From contig CAKUEH010000010.1 of the NCBI GenBank assembly GCA_934646185.1, positions 8,986-72,985 on the forward strand: DNA of 64,000 bases, read 5' to 3'. The stretch's first letter is position 1. The number at the start of each line of letters is the position of its first letter. Shown one piece after another: positions 34,548 to 44,939 of the stretch. Under the pieces are notes generated by a model. That model was not told the DNA's origin. It did not search any database and worked only from the letters and a program-made list of their open reading frames with translations. The position numbers and the translations under genes are program-made. The DNA comes from an uncultured Oscillospiraceae bacterium. GTDB taxonomy: Bacteria > Bacillota > Clostridia > Oscillospirales > Oscillospiraceae.

Positions 34548-36659
34548 ATGCAGCGAATCTCCCGCTTCCGCATGATCGTGTTCATCGTCGTCATTCTGGC
34601 CATGATCGGTGTGTTCACTCTGCGGCTTTACAAGACGCAGGCCGCCGTTACGGAAGAAAACCTTGTCACGGCGGACGCCGACTCCATGACGTACCAGTCG
34701 ACGGTCGAGGCCGCGCGCGGCAACATTCTCGACCGCAACGGCAATGTGCTGGTGTCGAACCGCGCGAGCTATAACCTCGTCATCATCAACTTCGTCTTTT
34801 TCAACGCGCCCGACCCGAACGGGAATCTGCTGAAGGTGCTGAATCTCTGCGACGAGCTTGGCATCCAGTATGAATCGCACTTCCCCGTCACTGCGGACAG
34901 GCCCTATGCCTATACCGACACGAACGATACCGCGTGGCAGGGCTATTTCCGCAAATTCCTTGCCAGCCGGAGCTACGACCTCGATATCTCCGCGCCCACG
35001 CTCATGAAGCGTCTGCGCAGCGAATACAAGATCCCCGACGACTGGAGCCAGCGGGACGTTTACCGCGTCATTTCCGTCCGCTATGAGCTCGAACTCCGCT
35101 CGGTCGACGATATCGGCATGGAAAACTATACGCTGGCAGAGGACGTGGACGCGGAATCCCTAGCTGCCGTGATGGAGCTGGCTGTGCCGGGCGTCGTCGT
35201 TGAAAACGGCACGGTGCGCGAATACAACACCACCCACGCCGCGCACATTCTCGGCTATATCGGCCCGATCTGGAGCGAGGAGGCCGCGGAATACAGCGAA
35301 AAGGGCTACTCGCTGAACGCCCTCGTCGGAAAATCCGGCGTGGAGCAGGCGTTTGAGGAATATCTGCACGGCTCGAGCGGCATCAAGAAAACGACCGTCT
35401 CCTCGACCGGCGAAATTCTGAACCGCTATTACGTGACGGAGCCCGTGCCGGGCAACAACGTCGAGCTGACGATCGACATTTCGCTTCAGTCCGTGGCCGA
35501 GCAGGCACTCGAGAAGGTCATTCTCGATCTGCGTGAAAACGGCGTCGGCCGGAACAAGGAGGGCAAGGACGCCCAGGGCGGCGCGGTCGTCGTGCAGCTG
35601 TGCAAGACGGGCGAGATCCTCGCCATCGCGAGCTACCCGACCTACGATCTCGCAACGTTCAGCCAGAACTACACCGCGCTCGACGAGGACGAAATGCGGC
35701 CTCTTTACAACCGCGCGCTCGCGGCCTATCCGCCCGGCTCGGTCTACAAGATGGTCACGTCCATCGCCGCCGTCGACATGGGCGGCTTCGACCCCGGCTA
35801 TATCATCGAGGACAAGGGTCTTTACACCTTCTACGAGTCCTTCCAGCCCAAGTGCCACATCTGGTCGCTTGCCAACCCGCGCACGCACGGCAAGATCAAC
35901 CTGATGGAGGCCATCGCCTATTCCTGCAACTATTATTTCTACGAGGTCGGCCGTCTGACCTATGACAGCTATATGAAGCAGACGGGCGAGAACCCGTTTG
36001 ACATCGTCGCCAAGGCCCTCGGCCTCGGCGAACCGACGGGCATCGAGCTGCCGGAATCCATCGGCTCGCGCGCAAACGCGGAGGAAAAGAACAGGCAGTA
36101 CGCGGGCGAGGACGCGGGCTGGTTCGGCGCGGACGTGCTGCAGGCCGTCATCGGCCAGAGCCTGAACAAATTTACGCCTCTGCAGCTGGTCTGCTACGCC
36201 TCGGCGCTGGCAAACAAGGGCACGCGCTATGAAGCGACGCTTCTGTCCCGCGTCGTCTCGTGGGACTATCAGGATCTGATCGAGGAATCCAGGCCCGTCG
36301 TGGCAAGCACACTGGAGATCTCGGAAAAGGCGCTGACCGCGCTCGACCAGGGCATGCGCATGACCGGCACCATCGGCACGGCAGAGCAGTATCTCAAGGA
36401 TTATCCCATCCCCATCGCCTGCAAGACCGGCACGGCGCAGTGGCAGGGCACGACCTCCACCGGCTCGTTCTCCGGCTCCGACCACGCCTCGTTCGTGCTC
36501 TACGCGCCGGCGGACGATCCCGAGATCGCCATCGCCGTCTATGTCGAGCGCGGCTCGCAGGGCGGCAATCTGGCAAACGTCTGCATCCCCATTCTCGACG
36601 CCTATTTCTCCAGCTCCACCAAATACGAGACTGTCGCGACTGAAAATATCGCTTACTAA
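34548..36659 (+). CDS. mrdA: Penicillin-binding protein 2, elongation transpeptidase
   Basis: 703 residues. One N-terminal span (about 6-25), the dimerisation domain with RGNILDRNGNVL (about 60-71), then the transpeptidase domain with SVYK (active Ser about 397), SCN (about 459-461) and KTGTAQW (about 626-632). It crosslinks peptidoglycan along the side wall, working with MreC/MreD and RodA. It starts immediately after mreD. The length and the mreC-mreD-mrdA order are typical. No rodA follows here. Confidence 0.94.
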   Translation: MQRISRFRMIVFIVVILAMIGVFTLRLYKTQAAVTEENLVTADADSMTYQSTVEAARGNILDRNGNVLVSNRASYNLVIINFVFFNAPDPNGNLLKVLNLCDELGIQYESHFPVTADRPYAYTDTNDTAWQGYFRKFLASRSYDLDISAPTLMKRLRSEYKIPDDWSQRDVYRVISVRYELELRSVDDIGMENYTLAEDVDAESLAAVMELAVPGVVVENGTVREYNTTHAAHILGYIGPIWSEEAAEYSEKGYSLNALVGKSGVEQAFEEYLHGSSGIKKTTVSSTGEILNRYYVTEPVPGNNVELTIDISLQSVAEQALEKVILDLRENGVGRNKEGKDAQGGAVVVQLCKTGEILAIASYPTYDLATFSQNYTALDEDEMRPLYNRALAAYPPGSVYKMVTSIAAVDMGGFDPGYIIEDKGLYTFYESFQPKCHIWSLANPRTHGKINLMEAIAYSCNYYFYEVGRLTYDSYMKQTGENPFDIVAKALGLGEPTGIELPESIGSRANAEEKNRQYAGEDAGWFGADVLQAVIGQSLNKFTPLQLVCYASALANKGTRYEATLLSRVVSWDYQDLIEESRPVVASTLEISEKALTALDQGMRMTGTIGTAEQYLKDYPIPIACKTGTAQWQGTTSTGSFSGSDHASFVLYAPADDPEIAIAVYVERGSQGGNLANVCIPILDAYFSSSTKYETVATENIAY

Positions 36660-36673
36660 GAGAGGAACCGCAC

Positions 36674-38485
<1,812 letters not shown>

Positions 38486-38497
38486 GAGGGGTTTTCC

Positions 38498-39697
38498 GTG
38501 GCGCTCATTCAGATCGTTGAAAACAAGAAAAAAAGCCTCGGCATCTACGTGCATATCCCGTTCTGCCGGAGCAAATGCGAATACTGCGACTTTTATTCCA
38601 TCCCCGGCGCGCGCAGCCGGGAGCTGATGGACCGGTATCTCGACGCCGTGATCCTGCACATCCGCGAGGCCGCGCAGGGCGCGGCGGGCTACGAGGTCGA
38701 CACCGTCTACTTCGGCGGCGGCACGCCGTCGTTCTTCGGGGCCGGCGGGCTTGCGAAGATCTTCGCCGAGATTGACCGCCGCTTCGACGTCAGCCGCGAC
38801 GCGGAGGTCTCGCTCGAGGCCAATCCCGATTCCGTGACGCTTCCCATGCTCACGCGGCTGCGCCGCGCGGGCTTCAACCGCATCTCCATCGGCGTGCAGT
38901 CGGACGACGACGCGCAGCTCAAGGCCCTCGGCCGCCCGCACAACTACCGGCAGGCGCAGCAGGCCGTGTCGCTCTCGCGCCGCGCGGGGTTTGACAACGT
39001 CTCGGTCGACCTCATGTTCGGCCTGCCGAACCAGTCGCGCGAGCAGTGGATGCAGACGCTGCGCAATGTGATCGATCTCAAGGCCGACCACATCAGCTGC
39101 TACGGGCTCAAGGTCGAGCCCGGCACGAAGCTCTGGTCGTACAAGGACTGCGCCAATCTCCCGGACGACGACGCGCAGGCGGATATGTATTTCTACGCCG
39201 TCGAGACGCTCGAGCAGTTCGGCTACCATCAGTACGAGATCTCCAATTTCGCGCACGACGGCTTCATCTGCCGCCACAACATGAAATACTGGGTCGGCGA
39301 CGAGTATCTGGGCTTCGGCCCGTGCGCGGCGTCAGACTTTGCCGGGCGGCGGTTCACCATCAAGCCCGATCTCGAGGGCTATATCAAGGGCGTGATGGGC
39401 AAGGGCCAGATCCTGTCCGAGTCCGAGCTCGTCCCGCTGCGCGAGCGCGCGGGGGAATATCTCATGCTCCGGCTGCGGACGGTCGACGGCATCGAAAAGG
39501 GCGAGTACACCCGCTCGTTCCTGCTGCCGTTCGAGCCGATCGAGGATATCCTCGTCCGGCTGCAGCTGCAGGAATACGCCGCGTTCACCTCCGGCCGCTG
39601 GCATCTGACGCCGAAGGGCTTCATGCTCTCGAACACCATTCTGGTAGAGCTGCTGGAGGCGCAGCAGAAATCCAAGCCGCTGGCGCAGAAGCGCTGA
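38498..39697 (+). CDS. hemW: Radical SAM heme chaperone HemW (coproporphyrinogen-oxidase-like)
   Basis: 399 residues from a GTG start with AGGAGG eight bases before. The radical SAM motif is C23-x3-C27-x2-C30 within IPFCRSKCEYCDFY. It is followed by YFGGGTPS and a HemW-type C-terminal domain. The Cys after the aromatic-Cys motif needed by true HemN oxidases is not evident, so the heme chaperone role is favoured. It lies in the order lepA-hemW, common in Firmicutes. A terminator follows. Confidence 0.92.
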   Translation: MALIQIVENKKKSLGIYVHIPFCRSKCEYCDFYSIPGARSRELMDRYLDAVILHIREAAQGAAGYEVDTVYFGGGTPSFFGAGGLAKIFAEIDRRFDVSRDAEVSLEANPDSVTLPMLTRLRRAGFNRISIGVQSDDDAQLKALGRPHNYRQAQQAVSLSRRAGFDNVSVDLMFGLPNQSREQWMQTLRNVIDLKADHISCYGLKVEPGTKLWSYKDCANLPDDDAQADMYFYAVETLEQFGYHQYEISNFAHDGFICRHNMKYWVGDEYLGFGPCAASDFAGRRFTIKPDLEGYIKGVMGKGQILSESELVPLRERAGEYLMLRLRTVDGIEKGEYTRSFLLPFEPIEDILVRLQLQEYAAFTSGRWHLTPKGFMLSNTILVELLEAQQKSKPLAQKR

Positions 39698-39716
39698 ACA
39701 TCGGAACAGACGAACA

Positions 39717-39750
39717 GAGCCGGGGAAGCGTCGACGCTTCCCCGGCTCTT
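39717..39750 (+). terminator. Terminator after hemW
   Basis: A self-complementary 32-base run (GAGCCGGGGAAGCG and its complement around TCGA) is followed only by TTG. The long GC stem should still end the operon, though the U tail is weak. Confidence 0.7.
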
Positions 39751-40020
39751 GCCGGAAAAACAGCTCTTCCGGTCAATCGGTGCGGCCGGAGGCAGAGGCT
39801 GCGAAGAAACCGGGCGGCTGCTTTTCGGACTCCGCCCGGATCAGCGGGACGCGGAACCCCCGTTCTGCCTGCCTTCTGCCGCTCCGGCGAAGCGCGGCGT
39901 CTGACCGAAACGCGCACCTGCGTATGGATCATCCGGCGGACAAAGCATCTCAAAAGCGTTTGCCAACGATCTCTCTGGCCATAGTATGCGCAGGGCGGCA
40001 CAAAATACACAAGGACAGAT
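39751..40020. other. Intergenic DNA without a recognised gene
   Basis: About 270 bases between the hemW terminator and the NUDIX promoter. Several GC-rich inverted segments occur (for example GCCGGAA...TTCCGGT at the left edge and CCGGGCGG...CCGCCCGG). I looked for the conserved core of a cobalamin riboswitch because cob genes follow, and did not find it on either strand. Confidence 0.5.
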
Positions 40021-40049
40021 TTGACTTTGCAGGCGCAAAACGGTAAGAT
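40021..40049 (+). promoter_or_regulatory. Predicted promoter of the NUDIX-cob operon
   Basis: TTGACT (40021-40026) and TAAGAT (40044-40049) are 17 bases apart. GAAGGAAG before the ATG at 40078 serves as ribosome binding site. Confidence 0.65.
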
Positions 40050-40077
40050 AAGAAAAAACGAAGGAAGCGGAAGCACA

Positions 40078-40641
40078 ATGGAAGAATTTAAAAATTTACA
40101 GGAAACAAAGCTCTCGTCCCAGCCGATCTTCGACGGCGACGTGCTGCATATCTATAAGGACACTGTCCGTCTGCCGAACGGCAGGACCTCCACGCGGGAA
40201 TACACTGTGCATCACGGCGCGGTGTGCGTGATCCCGCTGCTGGAAAACGGAGACGTGCTGCTCGAGCGGCAGTTCCGCTACGCCATGGGCGAGGTTCTGA
40301 CGGAGATCCCCGCCGGAAAGCTCGACTACATCGGCGAAGACCCGCGCGAGGCCGCGCTGCGCGAGCTGCGCGAGGAGACGGGCGCGATCGCAAGTGAGCT
40401 CATCCCGCTCGGGCCGTTTTATCCCACGTGCGCGTATTCGACCGAGGTCATCCACATGTTCCTGGCCCGCGGGCTGACCTTCGGCGAGCGGGAGCTGGAC
40501 GAGGACGAATTTCTGAACGTGTTCCGCCTGCCGCTGCGCGAGCTGGTGGAGAAGGTCTTAAACGGCGAGATCCCCGACGCCAAGACGCAGGCCGCCGCGC
40601 TTCGCGTGTGGTGCATGCTGCAGGAGGGGAAGCTCTCGTGA
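40078..40641 (+). CDS. ADP-ribose pyrophosphatase, NUDIX hydrolase
   Basis: 187 residues. The Nudix helix is AALRELREETGA (about 91-102) preceded by EIPAGKLDYIGEDPRE; the Gly-to-Glu distance is one residue longer than the textbook box. The N-terminal region with GDVLHIYKDTVRLPNG and the PxEVIxxFLA-like block suit the NudF subfamily. It cleaves ADP-ribose and similar nucleotide sugars in the cytoplasm. Its stop overlaps the next gene's GTG (GTGA). Confidence 0.88.
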   Translation: MEEFKNLQETKLSSQPIFDGDVLHIYKDTVRLPNGRTSTREYTVHHGAVCVIPLLENGDVLLERQFRYAMGEVLTEIPAGKLDYIGEDPREAALRELREETGAIASELIPLGPFYPTCAYSTEVIHMFLARGLTFGERELDEDEFLNVFRLPLRELVEKVLNGEIPDAKTQAAALRVWCMLQEGKLS

Positions 40642-41399
40642 GACGGGAGCTGGTTTATCTCTCGTCCATCGGCGCAGACTGCTGCGAGACCGCGCGGGAC
40701 TTCGGCCTCGGCATCGAGCTTGCGCAGTTCTGCACAGCCGCCCGGCTCGACGGCGCGCCGGCGGAGCCGTGGGAGCTGCCGGTGGAGCGCTGCCTGTCCG
40801 CGGCAGACCGGTTCATCCTGCACGGGCCGTTCAACGAGCTGACCCCCGCGGCCATCGATCCGCTGGTGCTGGACGTGACGAAGAAGCGGTACCGGCAGGC
40901 GATCGAAAAAGCGCGGACGCTGGGGATCCGGAAAATCGTCCTGCACGCGGGCTTTCTGCCGCTGGTCTATTATCCGGAATGGTTCGTTGACCGCAGCGCC
41001 GCCGTGTGGCGGGAGCTGCTTTGCGAGATCCCGGCCGACACGACCGTGTGTCTGGAAAACGTGCTCGAGCCCGAGCCGCGGCTGCTCACGGCGATCATGC
41101 AGGCCGTGGACGATCCGCGTCTTCGCATCTGCCTCGATCTCGGCCACGCGAATACGTGCGCGTCGGAGATTGCCCCGGAGGACTGGCTGCGCGCCTGCGC
41201 GCCGTATCTTTCCCATGTACACCTGCACAACAATCAGGGCGGCCGCGATCTGCACGCAGCGCTCTTTGACGGCGTGATGGATATTGCGGGGCTGCTTTCC
41301 CTGCTGGAGGCGCTTTCCCCGCAGGCGACATGCACGCTCGAGCTGACGCAGGATAGGCCGAGCCTCGACTGGCTCGTGAAACAGCACCTTTTGGAGTGA
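40638..41399 (+). CDS. TIM-barrel sugar-phosphate isomerase/endonuclease-IV-like protein
   Basis: 253 residues, GTG start overlapping the previous stop. The AP-endonuclease-2 or xylose-isomerase-like fold is indicated by FILHGPFNEL (about 56-65), IVLHAGFLP (about 99-107), CLENVLEPEP (about 138-147), ICLDLGHAN (about 165-173) and HVHLHNNQGGRD (about 195-206). The His, Glu and Asp in these motifs are the metal ligands of this fold. The reaction is unknown. It sits between a NUDIX gene and cobT in one transcript, which may point to cobamide or nucleotide-sugar metabolism. Confidence 0.8.
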   Translation: MRRELVYLSSIGADCCETARDFGLGIELAQFCTAARLDGAPAEPWELPVERCLSAADRFILHGPFNELTPAAIDPLVLDVTKKRYRQAIEKARTLGIRKIVLHAGFLPLVYYPEWFVDRSAAVWRELLCEIPADTTVCLENVLEPEPRLLTAIMQAVDDPRLRICLDLGHANTCASEIAPEDWLRACAPYLSHVHLHNNQGGRDLHAALFDGVMDIAGLLSLLEALSPQATCTLELTQDRPSLDWLVKQHLLE

Positions 41400-41404
41400 A
41401 CGCT

Positions 41405-42505
41405 ATGGAACAGACTGAACGGCAGCTTTTTTCGCTGCTTTCCGAAATAACCCCGCTGTACGACGCGCCCATGCGCGAGGCCAGAGCCCGGCAGGACGCG
41501 CTTGCAAAGCCGCCCGGCAGCCTCGGTCTGCTGGAGGAGCTCTCCGTCCAGCTGGCGGGGATCACCGGGCGCGTCAAAAACGAGGTCACACGCACCCGCA
41601 TCTACGTGCTCGCGGCGGACAATGGCGTGGTGTGCGAGGGCGTCTCGTCCGCGCCGCAGTCGGTCACGCGGGCGCAGGCCATCAACCTGACGCGCGGGCT
41701 GACCGGCGCGTCGTGCCTGGCAAAGCACTTTCATGACGGCCTGACGGTCGTCGACATGGGCATCGCGCTGCCCTATGCCTGTCCGGCGATCGTAAACCGC
41801 AGTCTCGGCAAGGGCACGGCGAACATCGCAGCCGGCCCGGCCATGGCGCGGCAAACGGCCGTTCAGGGCATTCTGACCGGCATGGAGCTTGCCGCGCAGG
41901 CAAAGCGGGACGGGATCCAGATCCTCGGCGTGGGCGAGATGGGCATCGGCAACACGACAACGTCCTCCACCGTTTTGTGCGCGCTGAGCGGCGAACCCGT
42001 CGAGGCCGTCACGGGCCGCGGCGGCGGGCTGACCGACGCGGCGTTTTTGAAGAAAAAGCAGGTGATCGAACAGGCGCTGGCCGTAAACGCGCCGGACGCG
42101 CACGACCCCATCGACGTTCTGCACAAGGTCGGCGGGTTCGATCTGTGCGCGATGACGGGCGTATTTCTGGGCGCGGCGCACGAGCGCCTGCCCGTCGTGG
42201 TCGACGGGTTCATTTCCGTCGTCGCCGCGCTCTGCGCCGCCCGGCTGTGCGGGGCCGCGAAGGGCTATTTCATCGGCTCGCACGTGTCCTATGAACGCGG
42301 GTACGAGATCGCGGCGCGGCTGCTGGGTCTGAAGCCCTGTCTGCAGCTCGGCATGCGGCTGGGCGAGGGCAGCGGGTGCCCGCTGGCGTTCCGCGTGGCC
42401 GAGGCGGCCTGCGCGGTGATGAACACGATGGCGACGTTCCCCGAGGCCGCCATCGACGACGGATATCTGACCGAAATACGCGAAAGGGACAGCTTTACGG
42501 TATGA
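41405..42505 (+). CDS. cobT: Nicotinate-nucleotide--dimethylbenzimidazole phosphoribosyltransferase
   Basis: Makes alpha-ribazole 5'-phosphate for the lower ligand of cobamides. 366 residues, normal length. Motifs: LAKPPGSLG (about 33-41), TRIYVLAADNGV and GEMGIGNTTTSS (about 178-189). The conserved catalytic Glu region is LGEGSGCPLAF near 319-329. The ATG at 41405 has GGAG eight bases before it; a GTG at 41396 overlapping the previous stop is possible. The stop overlaps the start of cobU as ATGA. Confidence 0.95.
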   Translation: MEQTERQLFSLLSEITPLYDAPMREARARQDALAKPPGSLGLLEELSVQLAGITGRVKNEVTRTRIYVLAADNGVVCEGVSSAPQSVTRAQAINLTRGLTGASCLAKHFHDGLTVVDMGIALPYACPAIVNRSLGKGTANIAAGPAMARQTAVQGILTGMELAAQAKRDGIQILGVGEMGIGNTTTSSTVLCALSGEPVEAVTGRGGGLTDAAFLKKKQVIEQALAVNAPDAHDPIDVLHKVGGFDLCAMTGVFLGAAHERLPVVVDGFISVVAALCAARLCGAAKGYFIGSHVSYERGYEIAARLLGLKPCLQLGMRLGEGSGCPLAFRVAEAACAVMNTMATFPEAAIDDGYLTEIRERDSFTV

Positions 42506-43035
42506 ACTACTTTCTTTCCGGCGGCGCGAAAAACGGAAAATCCTCTCTGGCGCAGGAGATCGTCTGCGCGCAGAGCGGGCCGCGCTATTATCTGGCGACC
42601 ATGATCCCGCACGACGATGAAGACCGCCTGCGCATCCGGCGGCATCTGGATAACCGCGCGGGGCTGGGCTTTCAGACCGTCGAATGCGGAACGGGCATTC
42701 TCGCCTCACTTTCGCAGATGGAGCCGGACGGCGCGGTGCTGCTCGACAGCGTGACGGCGCTGCTGTCAAACGAAATGTTCCGCGCGGACGGCACGATGGA
42801 CGCTTCCGCCCCGGCGCGTCTGGAAGCGGAGCTGCTGGAGTTTTCCCGCCGCATGCGCTGCTGCGTGTTCGTGAGCGATTATATCTACGCCGACGGCGGA
42901 CAGTATGACGAATGGACGGAATGCTACCGCCGGGGACTGGCCCGGCTCGACCGGGTGCTGGCGGCGGCGTGCGAAAATGTCGCGGAGCTGTGCTGCGCGC
43001 AGGCATATTGGTATAAAGGAGGCTTTGCCCGATGA
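42502..43035 (+). CDS. cobU: Cobinamide kinase/guanylyltransferase CobU family, divergent C-terminus
   Basis: 177 residues. The P-loop GGAKNGKSSLA (about 7-17) and the block YLATMIPHDDEDRLRIRRH (about 29-47) with the His used for guanylylation match CobU. After FVSDYIYADG (about 136-145), which replaces the NEVGxGIVP motif, the C-terminal third no longer follows the family. A separate small gene at 43815 keeps that C-terminal motif. Role: phosphorylation and/or GTP activation of adenosylcobinamide. It overlaps cobT and cobS by four bases on each side. Confidence 0.85.
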   Translation: MNYFLSGGAKNGKSSLAQEIVCAQSGPRYYLATMIPHDDEDRLRIRRHLDNRAGLGFQTVECGTGILASLSQMEPDGAVLLDSVTALLSNEMFRADGTMDASAPARLEAELLEFSRRMRCCVFVSDYIYADGGQYDEWTECYRRGLARLDRVLAAACENVAELCCAQAYWYKGGFAR

Positions 43036-43802
43036 AGACCAGGTTCAAAAAGCCCCTGACGGCGCTTATGATGGCGTGGGGGACGTATCTTGCGATCCCG
43101 TGCCCGTATAAGGTCTGGGACGACGCGCTGCGCCCGTGGCAGATCGTGTGCCTGCCGCCGGTGGGGCTGATCGTGGGCGGGCTGTGGGCGCTGTGCGCGG
43201 CTCTTTTTGCGCAGTTCCGGTTTACCGGACTTCTGGCCGCCGCGATCTTGACGGCGCTGCCGTATCTCGTGACGGGCTTTTTCCATCTGGACGGGTTTCT
43301 CGACTGCTGCGACGCGATCCTGTCGCGGCGCGATCTGCAAACGCGGCAGAAAATTCTCAAGGATTCGCGCGTGGGCGCGTTCGCGGTCGTGGGCGCGATC
43401 TTGCTGTTTCTGTTCTCGTTCGCGGCGCTGGCGGACTGCGAGTTTTCGTATATCTGGCGGGCGCTGCTGCTCATGCCGGCTGTGACGCGGTGCATGGCGG
43501 GCGTCGCGGTGGAGTCCTTCGCGCCCATGAGGACCAGCCAGTATGCCGGCACGTTTGAGGCCGGAAAGACGAAGCGGCAGCGGACTGTCCTGCTCGGGAT
43601 GTATCTGGCCGTCATGCTGGCGGTGTTCGTATTCCTGTTTTCGCGGCCCAGCTGCGCGCTGGCCGTCGCGTGGGCGGGGCTCACGACGATTCTGTCCTGC
43701 CGTCTGGCGCGGAAGAATCTCGGCGGCATGTCCGGCGACATCGCGGGCTTCTCCATCACGCTGGGCGAGCTGTCCGGCCTTCTGATTCTGGCAATATTTT
43801 AA
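43032..43802 (+). CDS. cobS: Adenosylcobinamide-GDP ribazoletransferase (cobalamin synthase)
   Basis: 256 residues with six or seven membrane spans. The CobS motif HLDGFLDCCDAILSRRD (about 82-98) and LGGMSGDIAGFS near 231-242 are present. It joins adenosylcobinamide-GDP and alpha-ribazole in the membrane to form cobalamin. Overlaps cobU at the ATGA. TTTAAGGAGA after its stop serves the next gene. Confidence 0.94.
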   Translation: MKTRFKKPLTALMMAWGTYLAIPCPYKVWDDALRPWQIVCLPPVGLIVGGLWALCAALFAQFRFTGLLAAAILTALPYLVTGFFHLDGFLDCCDAILSRRDLQTRQKILKDSRVGAFAVVGAILLFLFSFAALADCEFSYIWRALLLMPAVTRCMAGVAVESFAPMRTSQYAGTFEAGKTKRQRTVLLGMYLAVMLAVFVFLFSRPSCALAVAWAGLTTILSCRLARKNLGGMSGDIAGFSITLGELSGLLILAIF

Positions 43803-43814
43803 GGAGAGCATCAT

Positions 43815-44186
43815 ATGGTTCTGATCATCGGCGGCGCGTATCAGGGAAAAACGGCATACGCGAAACAAACATACGGAATACAGGACGCAGAGGTCTTCAC
43901 CTGCGAGACAGAAACTCTGGATCTGTCCGCCCGCTGCCTCCGGCATCTGGAGCGCTTCGCGCGCGCCTGCGTCCGGGCGGGAAAGGAGCCCGCGGACGTG
44001 CTGGCGGGGCTGGATCTGCGAGGAAAAATATTGATCTGCGAGGATATCTCCTGCGGCGTCGTGCCGATGGATGCGGAAACGCGCGAATGGCGCGAGGCCG
44101 TCGGTCGCATGAACGCCGCGCTGGCCGCACGGGCGGACACGGTCACGCGGATCTTCTGCGGACTTCCGATGGAGCTGAAGGGATGA
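43815..44186 (+). CDS. Small CobU-like P-loop protein
   Basis: 123 residues. A P-loop GGAYQGKTAYA (about 6-16) is followed, after a shortened middle, by ICEDISCGVVPMDAETREWR (about 73-92) and VTRIFCGLPMELK (about 110-122). These correspond to the NEVGxGIVP and C-terminal parts of CobU. The segment holding the guanylylation His is missing. It looks like a partial CobU that complements the divergent CobU encoded three genes earlier. It may be one half of a kinase/guanylyltransferase pair. Its stop overlaps the next ATG. Confidence 0.75.
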   Translation: MVLIIGGAYQGKTAYAKQTYGIQDAEVFTCETETLDLSARCLRHLERFARACVRAGKEPADVLAGLDLRGKILICEDISCGVVPMDAETREWREAVGRMNAALAARADTVTRIFCGLPMELKG

Positions 44187-44764
44187 AGCGGCTCACGCTC
44201 ATCCGCCACGGTCTGACAGAGGGGAACGTCCGCCGGTGGTACTACGGCGCGCTCGACCTTCCCCTGTGCGAGGCAGGCTCGGCCGCGCTGCGGGAGGCCG
44301 CCGCGGGAGGCCTGTATCCCCCGCTCGCAAACGAGCGCATTCTGACGAGCGGCATGCTCCGCACAGAGCAGACGCTGTGCCTGATTTACGGTGATGTCCC
44401 GCACGAGAGCTGGCCCGAGCTGCGCGAGGTCAGCTTCGGCGTGTTTGAAGGAAGCTCCTACGACGCGCTCAAGGGCCGCGCGGATTATGAGGCGTGGCTC
44501 GCGGGCGACTGGTTCCAAAACGTCCCGCCGGGCGGGGAATCCTTCGCGCAGGCGCAGACGCGCATTGTATCCGCGCTGGCGCGCATGCAGGCGCAGGACG
44601 AAGATATCCTTGCCGTCGTCCACGGCGGAACGGTGCTCACGATCATGCAGACGCTGTTCCCGGAGGCGGAAAAGACCGGCTACGACTGGCAGCCCCGCCC
44701 CGGCGGCGGCTACCGGATCGACCTGACGGCGCACCGGTATCAGAAAATCGGTATACAGAACTGA
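44183..44764 (+). CDS. cobC: Histidine phosphatase family protein, probable alpha-ribazole phosphatase
   Basis: 193 residues. LTLIRHGLTEGN (about 4-15) contains the phosphoglycerate-mutase-type RHG motif, with ILTSGMLRTEQT (about 54-65), the acid Glu in ELREVSFGVFEG and the second His in AVVHGGTVLT. Position at the end of the cob operon supports alpha-ribazole-phosphatase activity, the last step of nucleotide-loop assembly. Other substrates are possible for this family. It overlaps the small CobU-like gene by four bases and is followed by a terminator. Confidence 0.85.
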   Translation: MKRLTLIRHGLTEGNVRRWYYGALDLPLCEAGSAALREAAAGGLYPPLANERILTSGMLRTEQTLCLIYGDVPHESWPELREVSFGVFEGSSYDALKGRADYEAWLAGDWFQNVPPGGESFAQAQTRIVSALARMQAQDEDILAVVHGGTVLTIMQTLFPEAEKTGYDWQPRPGGGYRIDLTAHRYQKIGIQN

Positions 44765-44768
44765 GCAG

Positions 44769-44806
44769 GCGGCGCGTTTCTCTGCGGAGAAACGCGCCGC
44801 TTTATT
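44769..44806 (+). terminator. Rho-independent terminator of the cob operon
   Basis: A 14-bp stem (GCGGCGCGTTTCTC and its complement) with a TGCG loop is followed by TTTATT. The next 75 bases are AT-rich and hold no gene. Confidence 0.88.
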
Positions 44807-44880
44807 GCATATTTCACATACACGCAGCTAAAAAACAACATAAAACAACACAATCGGAATATATAGATCACAAATAAGCA

Positions 44881-44910
44881 TTTCAAATCCGCTGCCGGGC
44901 ATGCTAAACT
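44881..44910 (+). promoter_or_regulatory. Possible promoter of lpdA
   Basis: TTTCAA (44881-44886) and TAAACT (44905-44910) with an 18-base spacer, 30 bases before the lpdA start. Both boxes are imperfect. Confidence 0.35.
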
Positions 44911-44939
44911 GAGAAAAAACACAGCAGGAGGAATCTGAT

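Noticed and set aside
38498..39697. HemN, oxygen-independent coproporphyrinogen oxidase
   Set aside because: The motif and the lepA neighbour fit HemW, and I could not see the additional Cys needed for a HemN-type oxidase.
39751..40020. Cobalamin riboswitch before the NUDIX-cob operon
   Set aside because: The expected conserved core could not be found on either strand, so the leader is left as unassigned.
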